A stretch of 40,808 bases of DNA, taken from contig NZ_JBJGXI010000049.1 in assembly GCF_045635475.1 (NCBI RefSeq), forward strand, positions 1 to 40,808. The letters are read 5' to 3'. Below are positions 7,509 through 16,400 of this stretch, one piece after another. Made by a program: the position numbers and the translations under genes. The notes below the pieces were generated by a model. It worked only from the letters and a program-made list of their open reading frames with translations. It did no database searches and was not told where the DNA came from. Origin of the DNA: JBJGXI01 sp045635475 (GTDB taxonomy: Bacteria > Bacillota > Bacilli > Bacillales > Amphibacillaceae). Each line of letters opens with the position of its first letter. Position 1 is the stretch's first letter.

Positions 7509-9387
7509 AAAAACAATATATGTCTTGGGTATATTGGGTATAACAACGATCAGCTTATTGGCGTGTTTTGTATACATTCAATCAGGAGAAAGTGCGCGTT
7601 CGGACGCGAAGACGAAAATTGAATACGTGATCGGTGTATCTCAACCTAATTTACACGAACCATGGCAAGTGTTAATGAATGAAGAATTAAGAAATGAGGT
7701 TATGAAGCATAATAATATTAGAGTGATTTATACTGATGCTGCACAGAGCACAGATCAACAAGTAGAAGATATAGAAACATTACAGAAATATGGAATTGAC
7801 CTATTGATTGTATCGGTTGAGGATTCTTCTGCGCTTACACCAGTAATCTCAAAACTCTATAAAGATATCCCAGTCATTGTGCTTGGGAGAGGTGTAGAAG
7901 GTTACAACTACACCTTGTACATAGGTTCAGATCATTACTTTATAGGTTCGATGGCAGCTGAATCTGCTATTAAACTATTAGGTGATAAAGGTGGAGACAT
8001 AATAGAAATCCAAGGCTTAGCAAATGCATTACAAGCAGAGGAAAGAAGTAAAGGTTTTAGGGAAACTATACAGAAAGAGAGAAACATTCAAATCACCGAG
8101 CACCTTGTCGCTAACTGGCAAAGGGATAAAGCTGAGGACGAGTTGACAAGGTTATTAAAACAAAAAGATAATCCCCCAGAACTTATCTATGCGCATAATG
8201 ATGCGATGGCGTTAGGTGCATATCGGGCGATAGAATCGTTACAGTATGATGGAGTAAAAATAATCGGAAGTGATGGCGTTAACAAGCCAAAAGGTGGTTT
8301 GCAATTAGTAAAAGAAGGGACGATAGATACGACTTTTATTACGCCAACAGGTGGAAAACAAGCTGTTCAATATGCATTGGACATACTTGAAAAAAATGCA
8401 GAGATTCCTAAAAAAATCATTCTTAGAAATCATGAAGTAACAACCAATAATTATGAACAATATATAAATGAAGAAGAAAAAATTGTGGATTCACCAACTA
8501 ATGATGGACAAGTTGTTTTAGGGTTCGCTCAAGTTGGAAGTGAGAGTCAGTGGCGCGCGGCACATACAACATCAATTGTGACAGCAGCGGAAGAAGCGGG
8601 TGTTCAGCTAATTCTGAAAAATGCCAATAACAATCAAACAAAACAAATTGAAATAATTAGAAGCTTTATTGAACAAGATGTAGATATTATTGCTTTTTCG
8701 CCAAAAGTAGAACATGGTTGGGAAGAGGTATTGCAAGAAGCAAAGGATGCAGGGATTCCGGTAATTCTTTCTGACAGAGAGATCAAAGTTAATGATCCAT
8801 CCTTGTGGGCATCCTTCATTGGGTCGGATTTCGTTGAAGAAGGAAGAAGAGCAGCTAGGTGGTTAGTCAATGATATGGAGACATCAGATGAAGAAGTGCA
8901 AATCATTGAATTAGAAGGGACACAGAATTCTGCGCCAGCGGTAGATAGAAAGCAAGGTTTTAAAGAAGTAATACAAGATTTCCCAAACTATAAGATTATC
9001 GAATCCTTACCTGGTGATTTCACATTAAATAAGGGAAAAAAGATGATGGAACAAGCGCTGCAATCTTATGGGCAAGAGATTGATGTCGTATATGCACATA
9101 ATGATGATATGGCCATGGGTGCAATTGAAGCAATTGAGAACTACGGATTAAAACCAGGAACGGATATAAAGATCATTTCTATTGATGCGACAATAAAGGC
9201 TTTTAAAGCATTAAGTACTGGAAAGTTAAATTTTACTGTTGAGTGTAATCCGTTGTTGGGTCCACAAATTATGCAAGCGGCCAAAGATCTAAAAGAAGGC
9301 AAAGAAATACCGATGAAAATAATTACTTCGGAAGAAACATTTACACAAGAAGAAGCAAAAAAGGAAATGAAAAAAAGGAGTTATTAA
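7501..9387 (+). CDS. Membrane-anchored tandem sugar-binding protein, probable sensor of the three-component system
   Basis: From ATG 7501 the product has 628 residues. I prefer this start to GTG 7486 because GGAG at 7488-7491 is 9 bases upstream. An N-terminal hydrophobic helix (about 5-25), containing a lipobox-like LLAC, anchors two complete LacI/RbsB-type binding domains at about 42-315 and 339-628. Domain 2 is very like the transporter binding protein at 3293-4357 (SQWRAAH, LSDREI, VDRKQGF, YAHNDDMAMG, VECNPLLGPQ). Domain 1 is more divergent, with PWQ in place of GWR and LGR in place of LDR. The gene overlaps the response regulator gene by 8 bases. The placement suggests it presents sugar to the kinase, like AraP in Geobacillus, but that is inference. 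The double-domain form is unusual to my knowledge. Confidence 0.85.
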   Translation: MNKKTIYVLGILGITTISLLACFVYIQSGESARSDAKTKIEYVIGVSQPNLHEPWQVLMNEELRNEVMKHNNIRVIYTDAAQSTDQQVEDIETLQKYGIDLLIVSVEDSSALTPVISKLYKDIPVIVLGRGVEGYNYTLYIGSDHYFIGSMAAESAIKLLGDKGGDIIEIQGLANALQAEERSKGFRETIQKERNIQITEHLVANWQRDKAEDELTRLLKQKDNPPELIYAHNDAMALGAYRAIESLQYDGVKIIGSDGVNKPKGGLQLVKEGTIDTTFITPTGGKQAVQYALDILEKNAEIPKKIILRNHEVTTNNYEQYINEEEKIVDSPTNDGQVVLGFAQVGSESQWRAAHTTSIVTAAEEAGVQLILKNANNNQTKQIEIIRSFIEQDVDIIAFSPKVEHGWEEVLQEAKDAGIPVILSDREIKVNDPSLWASFIGSDFVEEGRRAARWLVNDMETSDEEVQIIELEGTQNSAPAVDRKQGFKEVIQDFPNYKIIESLPGDFTLNKGKKMMEQALQSYGQEIDVVYAHNDDMAMGAIEAIENYGLKPGTDIKIISIDATIKAFKALSTGKLNFTVECNPLLGPQIMQAAKDLKEGKEIPMKIITSEETFTQEEAKKEMKKRSY

Positions 9388-9392
9388 ATAGG

Positions 9393-9429
9393 AGCTTTGG
9401 TAGTTATTTATACCAAGGCTATTTTTTTT
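9393..9429 (+). terminator. Rho-independent terminator after the sensor operon
   Basis: AGCTTTGGTA (9393-9402) pairs with TACCAAGGCT (9411-9420) with one G-T pair, followed by TTTTTTTT. It ends the kinase, regulator and tandem binding protein operon and separates it from the importer genes. Confidence 0.85.
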
Positions 9430-9512
9430 GAAAACAAGCAAAAGAAAGATCCTTTCAATCGCGAATGTTTAGTCGTCACAAATATAATGCGGAATATTGT
9501 AAAAAATGCCCC

Positions 9513-9550
9513 TTTTTTTTAAATACATGCGTTAGACATGATTCTATAAT
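9513..9550 (+). promoter_or_regulatory. Predicted promoter of the importer operon
   Basis: Eight T followed by AAATACAT (9521-9528), then 16 bases, then a perfect TATAAT (9545-9550). The same layout precedes the binding-protein gene (3216-3254). The start codon lies about 60 bases further on, behind AAGAAGGTGAT. The -35 region is poor, which suits control by an activator such as the YesN-type regulator. Confidence 0.5.
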
Positions 9551-9609
9551 TTATATAAGGACGTTATATAATAATATTTTTTCAGAACAGAAGGAAAGAA
9601 GGTGATGGA

Positions 9610-11139
9610 ATGAGTTCTGACTACTTGCTTAAAGCTGAAGGAGTTTCTAAAGCTTTTCCGGGTGTTCAAGCCCTGACAAAGGTGAATTTTAAATTGCGTC
9701 GTGGAGAAATTCATTCTCTGATGGGTGAGAATGGAGCTGGAAAATCAACAATTATTAAAGTATTGACGGGAGTCCATAGAAAAGATGAAGGACGTTTTTT
9801 CTTGGAAGATAAGGAGATAGAACTTACTTCACCGCAAAGTGCACAAGAGGCTGGAATAAGTACGGTGTATCAGGAAGTAAATCTGTGTGAGAATCTGTCT
9901 GTTGCAGAAAATATTTTTATTGGAAGAGAGCCAATGAAAAATGGACAAATTAATTGGAAAGAGATTATAAAAAGGTCTGAAGAGATTTTGTCTGAGCGCT
10001 TAGACATTCACATTGATGTGACGAAAATATTATCCTCCTACTCAACAGCAATCCAACAAATGGTAGCGATAGCAAGAGCGGTAGACATATCAAAAGGTGT
10101 ACTGATTTTAGATGAGCCTACCTCAAGTTTAGATAAAAATGAAGTACAGCAATTGTTTCGTGTTATGAGGAATTTAAAAGAAGAAGGTATGGGAATTATC
10201 TTCGTCAGCCATTTTTTAGAACAGGTTTATGAAATCTCAGACAAGATCACAGTGTTACGCAATGGTCATTTTATAGGTGAGTATGAAACAGAAAAATTAT
10301 CAAGAACCGAACTTGTATCAAAGATGATAGGTAGAGAGTGGGGAGCAGACTCCAACCAAAAAAATCACCAAAAAACCCCGGTTAATGAGGAGTTATTCCT
10401 TAAAGGGATGGATCTAGGTAGGCGTGGTATGATTAATCCATTTGATTTAGAAATGCACAAAGGAGAAGTGTTAGGGTTAGCGGGGTTGTTAGGATCTGGT
10501 AGAACCGAGATTGCAAAGCTTATTTTCGGAATAGATAAGGCTGATCAAGGTGTACTCTATATTGGCAATGAAAAGATCAGATCGATGAATCCCAGAACAG
10601 CAATCACAAAAGGGTTAAGTTTTTGCCCAGAGGACCGTAAGGTGGAAGGAATTGTTAATGATTTAACAATCCGAGAAAACATTATCCTCGGCTTACAAAC
10701 AAAACGAGGACTGTTTCATTATATCCCTATGAAAGAACAAAAGAAAATTGCTCAAAAATATATTGATTTACTCAGAATAAAAACTCCTAGTATGGAACAG
10801 AGAATTGATAATTTGAGCGGTGGAAATCAACAAAAAGTAATCTTGGCGAGATGGTTAGCTACAGACCCTAAACTACTGATCTTAGATGAACCAACAAGAG
10901 GGATTGATGTAGGATCGAAGATGGAAATTAGAAAGTTGATTTTAGAGTTAGCTGCGGAAGGAATAACAATATTATTTATCTCAGCGGAGCTTGAAGAAAC
11001 TGTTGCTTGCTGTGATCGTATCATCGTGCTTCGTGATCGAAATAAGATTGGTGAACTTCAAGGTGATGAAATGGTCGAATCAAAAATAATGGACATGATG
11101 GCAGAAGGAGATGATGGCGTTGAAGCAAGGCATGCTTAA
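9610..11139 (+). CDS. ytfR: Sugar ABC transporter ATPase with two nucleotide-binding domains (YtfR-like)
   Basis: The 509-residue product has the duplicated ATPase architecture of the CUT2 (MglA/RbsA) class. The first half has Walker A GENGAGKST (39-47), a degenerate signature (SSYSTAIQQM) and Walker B LILDEPTSS (about 165-173). The second half has a degenerate Walker A (GLLGSGRTE), a canonical LSGGNQQKVILARW (about 402-415) and LLILDEPTRGIDVG. Half-site asymmetry is normal for this class. It powers import of the sugar captured by the YtfQ-like lipoprotein. It is followed, with overlap, by the two permease genes, in the E. coli ytfR-ytfT-yjfF order. Specificity is inferred from the system, not from the ATPase itself. 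Confidence 0.92.
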   Translation: MSSDYLLKAEGVSKAFPGVQALTKVNFKLRRGEIHSLMGENGAGKSTIIKVLTGVHRKDEGRFFLEDKEIELTSPQSAQEAGISTVYQEVNLCENLSVAENIFIGREPMKNGQINWKEIIKRSEEILSERLDIHIDVTKILSSYSTAIQQMVAIARAVDISKGVLILDEPTSSLDKNEVQQLFRVMRNLKEEGMGIIFVSHFLEQVYEISDKITVLRNGHFIGEYETEKLSRTELVSKMIGREWGADSNQKNHQKTPVNEELFLKGMDLGRRGMINPFDLEMHKGEVLGLAGLLGSGRTEIAKLIFGIDKADQGVLYIGNEKIRSMNPRTAITKGLSFCPEDRKVEGIVNDLTIRENIILGLQTKRGLFHYIPMKEQKKIAQKYIDLLRIKTPSMEQRIDNLSGGNQQKVILARWLATDPKLLILDEPTRGIDVGSKMEIRKLILELAAEGITILFISAELEETVACCDRIIVLRDRNKIGELQGDEMVESKIMDMMAEGDDGVEARHA

Positions 11140-12124
11140 ATTGACTAGTACAAAAATATTCTGGCCGATAATCGCATTAAGCATGTTACTGTTGTTCAAC
11201 TTCTTTATCGTGCCAGGTTTCTTCTCGATTGAAATAAAGGATGGTCACTTTTTTGGAAGTATTATCGATATATTAAATCGAGTGATACCTTTAATGATTA
11301 TCAGCATTGGAATGACACTTGTTATTGCAAAAGAAGGCATTGATATATCTGTCGGTTCCGTTTTAGCAATCTCCGGTGCGTTAGCAGCATCAATCATGGA
11401 AAACAATTCAGTTTGGCTGGCAATCATCTTAGCTATATTAATAGGAATTGTCTGTGGATTTTGGAATGGTATTCTCGTATCTGTTTTTGAAATACAGCCC
11501 ATGGTTGCAACATTAATTTTGCTCGTTGTAGGCAGGGGGATCGCCCAGCTCATCACGGGTGGTCAAATATTAACGATTGATAATGAAATTTACTCCTACA
11601 TTGGAACAGGATTCTTACTTGGATTGCCTTTTCCGATATATATTGGTCTAGCTATTTTCTTAATCATGATAATTTTGAAGAAGAAAACAGCGATGGGATT
11701 ATTTCTAGAATCAATTGGAAACAACATGACAGCCAGTAAATTTGCAGGTATACAACCGAAGAAGATTATTATACTCGTGTACACCCTTTGTGGATTATGT
11801 GCTGCAATTGCAGGGATAATCGTAAGCGCGAATGTAAGTAGTGCGGATGCTAATAATGCGGGTCTGTGGATTGAACTAGATGCGATTTTAGCAGTAGTTA
11901 TTGGTGGTACATCCATGCGTGGAGGAAGATATTTCCTTGGTGGTACAATTGTTGGAGCATTATTTATCCAAACGTTGTCTACAACTATTTATTCTGTAGG
12001 TATTAATCCACAAATCGTCATGGTAGTAAAAGCTATTGTTGTTATTATTGTATGTTTATTACAATCTAAGGAGTTTAGAAAGATATTTTCACAGTTTGGC
12101 AAAAAGAAGGTGTCGTACTCATGA
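11111..12124 (+). CDS. ytfT: Sugar ABC transporter permease (YtfT-like)
   Basis: The 337-residue integral membrane protein of the BPD_transp_2 (RbsC/YtfT) family has about 8-10 hydrophobic helices. The conserved family segments VIAKEGIDISVGSVLAISGA and the later GGTSMRGGRYFLGGTIVGAL are present. It forms half of the membrane channel with the next gene product. It overlaps the ATPase gene by 29 bases. AAGGAG ends directly at the ATG ATG pair (11111, 11114), so the true start may be TTG at 11120, 9 bases from the ribosome site. The body of the protein is unaffected. Part of the ytfR-ytfT-yjfF-type operon. Confidence 0.9.
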   Translation: MMALKQGMLKLTSTKIFWPIIALSMLLLFNFFIVPGFFSIEIKDGHFFGSIIDILNRVIPLMIISIGMTLVIAKEGIDISVGSVLAISGALAASIMENNSVWLAIILAILIGIVCGFWNGILVSVFEIQPMVATLILLVVGRGIAQLITGGQILTIDNEIYSYIGTGFLLGLPFPIYIGLAIFLIMIILKKKTAMGLFLESIGNNMTASKFAGIQPKKIIILVYTLCGLCAAIAGIIVSANVSSADANNAGLWIELDAILAVVIGGTSMRGGRYFLGGTIVGALFIQTLSTTIYSVGINPQIVMVVKAIVVIIVCLLQSKEFRKIFSQFGKKKVSYS

Positions 12125-13167
12125 GAGGATTCAAATTTGCTATAAAAGAGAATCATATATTTTTGCTTGCGACTACGTTGTTAATAGCAATGTTGTATGG
12201 TTACGGATCATTCTCTTTTACTGGTTTTTTCAGTACACAAGTATTTCTAAATCTATTTATCGATAATGCTTATTTAATCATTGTCGCAACAGGCATGGCG
12301 TTCGTTATTATAACAGGTGGTATTGACCTGTCGGTAGGTGCATTTGTTGCTTTTATAAGTATGGTTTCAGCTATGTTGCTATCGCAAGGATTTAACGCAT
12401 ATTTAGTCATTACGATAACGCTAGTAATCGGAGTATTGTTCGGTGCATTCCAAGGATATTTGATTAGTCGTTTTGATTTGCACCCTTGGATTGTGACATT
12501 AGCGGGCATGTTCTTAGCGAGAGGTGCCAGTTTCTTAATTAGTACAGATAGTATCGTTATTACGAATGAAACGTTTAGTAGCCTATCTCAAGCAAAGGTT
12601 CCTATATTCAATGGTTATATTTCAATTGGAGCTGTTATCGCGATTCTTGTCGTCATTATCGCTCTTTATATGGCTAAATATACGAAGTTTGGTCGTAACG
12701 TATATGCGATAGGTGGGAATGTCGGTTCGGCTAAGCTGATGGGTTTACCTGTAGATCGTACCACAATTCTTGTTTATGTATTTTCCGGTTTTTGCTCTGC
12801 TCTAGGCGGTTTCGTCTTTACTTTATATATGCTGTCAGGCTATGGACTACATTTGCTCGGGATGGAAATGGATGCGATTGCAGCTTGTGTAATTGGAGGG
12901 ATTTTGTTAACCGGAGGCTTTGGTTATCTGATCGGACCATTACTTGGTGTGTTAAGTATGGGGATCATTCAAACGATTATTATGTTTCAAGGTACACTTA
13001 GTTCTTGGTGGACGAAGATTGCTGTAGGATTCCTACTATTTATATTCATTGTCCTCCAACGTTTAGTTGTCATGAATAGACGAAGAAAGCCGCTTAAGGC
13101 AGAAAAAGGACCGCGATTAGAGACTGATACAAAAGCTGTTTCACAAGGTCAATTCGATATTAAATAA
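12121..13167 (+). CDS. yjfF: Sugar ABC transporter permease (YjfF-like)
   Basis: The 348-residue BPD_transp_2 permease is the second half of the channel. It shows the family motif FVIITGGIDLSVGAFVAF, the conserved GRNVYAIGGNVGSAKLMGLP and the GGFGYLIGPLLGVL segment, with about 8-10 transmembrane helices. A polar C-terminal tail (about 310-348) is rich in Lys and Arg. Its ATG overlaps the previous stop (ATGA), with GAAGG upstream, so it is translationally coupled. Two distinct permease genes in this order distinguish YtfT/YjfF systems from single-permease ribose-type systems, which supports a furanose importer. Confidence 0.9.
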   Translation: MRGFKFAIKENHIFLLATTLLIAMLYGYGSFSFTGFFSTQVFLNLFIDNAYLIIVATGMAFVIITGGIDLSVGAFVAFISMVSAMLLSQGFNAYLVITITLVIGVLFGAFQGYLISRFDLHPWIVTLAGMFLARGASFLISTDSIVITNETFSSLSQAKVPIFNGYISIGAVIAILVVIIALYMAKYTKFGRNVYAIGGNVGSAKLMGLPVDRTTILVYVFSGFCSALGGFVFTLYMLSGYGLHLLGMEMDAIAACVIGGILLTGGFGYLIGPLLGVLSMGIIQTIIMFQGTLSSWWTKIAVGFLLFIFIVLQRLVVMNRRRKPLKAEKGPRLETDTKAVSQGQFDIK

Positions 13168-13195
13168 GTAATCGTGTAATCCTAGTAAAATTAAA

Positions 13196-13241
13196 ATATA
13201 GCTTTCTACTAATATTATATTTTTTTAGTAGAAAGCTATAT
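13196..13241. terminator. Long stem-loop after the importer operon
   Basis: A perfect 17-base inverted repeat (ATATAGCTTTCTACTAA at 13196-13212 and its complement at 13225-13241) encloses a 12-base T-rich loop. There is no T-run after the stem, so it may act as a terminator of moderate strength or protect the 3' end of the mRNA. The stem core GCTTTCTA recurs at 23321-23328. Confidence 0.55.
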
Positions 13242-13384
13242 GATAAACAATCAAACTTATTGCCTACATCATAACAAACCAAATTACTTCCTAAGCACAC
13301 GTGAAATTTCCACAACAAGATCCGCCTCATTGAATTACATAATCAATCTACGATTAACAACAAAATTTGCCTGAAGAAATACTG

Positions 13385-13426
13385 TAAGGAGGTGATTAAC
13401 CTAAATTGGTCGTAATTAATAGATAA
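13385..13426 (+). promoter_or_regulatory. Orphan perfect Shine-Dalgarno with possible mini-ORF
   Basis: TAAGGAGGTGATTAACC is close to a full complement of the 16S rRNA tail but is not next to the enzyme start codon, which has its own GGGAGG 40 bases further on. A six-codon frame (TTG 13406 to TAA 13424-13426) could be translated from it. It may be a leader-peptide or standby site for the GH2 gene. This is speculative. Confidence 0.25.
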
Positions 13427-13439
13427 GGGAGGAAAAGGA

Positions 13440-16400
13440 ATGATTATAACTAAGCGTAAGAGCTTTGGTATGGTTCTAATAATGATTTTACTCTTTACGA
13501 TGGTCACACCTGGATTTTCGGTAATGGCAGTGTCAGGAGATACTGATAGTGAACCTCGTAATGGATTAAAGGGAGAATTTTACACGAATTCAAGCCCAGG
13601 TAATTTTGATTTTGCAGAGAAGAAAGCGACTGTCGTTTCACCAAATATTAACTTTGGAGATTTGAACGCGCTATTAAATCAATTAACTGAACAAGAAAAT
13701 GATGCCACTGTTAGATGGACAGGGCAGATCAAACCAGAATTCACCGAAGATTACACATTCTCCATGATTGGTGATAATGGATTTAGATTATGGATCGATG
13801 ATCAACTGATTATTGACCACTGGGTGAATGATTGGGATATTGAACAAACAAGCACACCTATTTCTCTAGAAGCTGGGGAATTGTACGACATAAAAGTAGA
13901 GTATTTTGAAGATATGGGTGGCGCACATTTAAAAATGCGTTGGGAAAGCCCTTCGCAACAAAAAGAAATTGTACCAAGTGACCGGTTGTACTTGCCGGAA
14001 GGATACACTCATGTAGGACCGCTAGCTTCTAGCATATCAGAAGATGGTAAAATGGTTGAGGTTACTTTTGAAAACGCTTTAGAAGAATTGCCAGCCGATA
14101 CAATTGAACACTTTACTGGGGTAGGAAATAGTATGCCGACATCTATTAGTTTAAAAGAAGGCGACGCTTCAACTATTGTTATTGAACTAGACTATCCGAT
14201 AACTAGTAAAGATAATACTACTTTACCATTAACATATGACGGTGAAGCTGAAATTAACACTACAAATGATACGAAAATTGAAGAATTTACGGTTTTTTCA
14301 CAAAATAATTCTACTTATTTAATTGCCTCGCCATGGGCGGAAGAAGTAGACGAGGATAATGTTCTTCCAGAATATCCTAGACCACAGCTTGTTCGTAATC
14401 AGTGGTTAAATCTAAATGGTAAATGGGAATTTGAAAGTGCATCTGAAGCGGATTCACTCCCGACAGGCAAAACGTTGGAAGAAGATATCTTAGTTCCATT
14501 CGCTGTAGAGTCTAAGCTATCTGGTGTAGAACGACAAGAAGATCATATGTGGTATAAACGTAATTTCACAATACCTGCTGACTGGTCTGGTGATGATATC
14601 TTACTACATTTTGGAGCTGTTGATTGGGAAACCAATGTATATGTGAATGGTAGTGAAGTAGGGTCTCATAAAGGTGGATTTGATGAGTTTAGCTTTAATA
14701 TTAGTGACTACTTAGTCCCAGGCGACAATGAATTGATCGTAGAAGTAAAAGATGAAACAAATACGGACCTAGCACTAGGCAAGCAACGATTGAATCCAGG
14801 TGGAATTTTTTACACTTCTGTATCAGGTATTTGGCAAACTGTTTGGCTTGAGCCTGTAGCTGAGGCACATATTAGTGATATGAAGATGACACCAGAAATC
14901 AATGATGAGTACCTAGGATTAGTAGTAGAAGCTTCTGGAAATAGCGCCGAAACTGTAGAAGCAGTTGCATATAAAGATGGGCAAGAAGTTGGCAGAGTGA
15001 CTGGTGCTGTAGGTGAAGACCTTCAACTGTCTACTCCAGATCCAAGGCTTTGGTCGACTACAGATCCATTCTTATATGACCTTGAGGTCTATTTGAAAAA
15101 TGGAGACACAATTGTTGATGAGGTTTCTAGTTATTTCGGTATGAGAGAAATAAGTACAGGCATGGTCGACGGAAAGCTTCGTCCATTATTAAATGGTGAG
15201 TTTGTTTTCCAAATGGGACCACTCGATCAAGGATATTGGCCAGCAGGTCTATTTACTGCACCAACAGATGATGCATTAAAGTTTGACATTGAGCAAGCAA
15301 AGGACCTTGGCTTTAATATGATTCGTAAGCATGCGAAAGTAGAACCGCAGCGCTTTCACTATTGGGCTGACAAAATGGGGATGCTTGTCTGGCAGGATAT
15401 GCCACAAATGTTTGACACAACACCAACACAAGAAAATGCGGCTCAATTTGAGCATGAGTTTGAAGAAATTATTGATGAACATTACAACTCACCATCTCTC
15501 ATTCTTTGGACAGTATTTAATGAAGGATGGGGACAGTATGACACAGTTAGAATTACGAACAGGATTAAGGAATTAGACCCAACACGTCTTGTATCTAACG
15601 CCAGTGGTTGGACCGATATGAATGTTGGTGATTTGATTGATTTTCATGCTTATGTAGGACCTGATTCACCAACACCAACAGATGATCGCATTGCTGTACT
15701 TGGTGAATATGGGGGTCTTGGATTACAGGTTCCTGGGCATGAGTGGAGTTCTAATGTATTCAACTATGAAATGCAAAGCAGTAAAGAAGAATTAACAAAA
15801 CGATATCTTGGTTTAATAGATGGAATTAAGCAGTTAAAAGAAGAACCAGGCTTAAGTGCAGCTGTTTATACACAAATCACAGATGTAGAAATTGAAATAA
15901 ACGGCTTATTAAGTTACGACCGTAAAGTGGAAAAGGCCGATTTTGATCAATTGCGTAAAGCGCACAGAGAGTTAATCGGAATTGTTGATACAAGTGATCT
16001 TGTAAATGTAATTGAAGAAGCGCAACAGGCTATAGATGATGCTGAAGTTGGCCCGGCACCTGGACAATATGCACAGGGTGTTGTGGATGCACTAACAACA
16101 GCAATTGCGGGTGCACAAGCAGTCGTAAATAATAGTGATGTAACAAAGGATCAATTATTAGCAGCAATAAAAGCATTAGAAGAATCAGTGAGCACATTCA
16201 AAGATCAAATTAACGCGCCGATTGCAGAGGGTGCAATTGTAGATCACTTTGATAGTGACGTTTTAGCAGATAGATGGTCCATTTATAGAGAAAATGACCA
16301 AAAGTGGAACCTTACAGACGTTCCTGGAAAATTACGAATCCGTACATCTGAGGGGGACTCGCATGAAGGTGCAAACACGTTAAAAAATCTATTTCTGACA

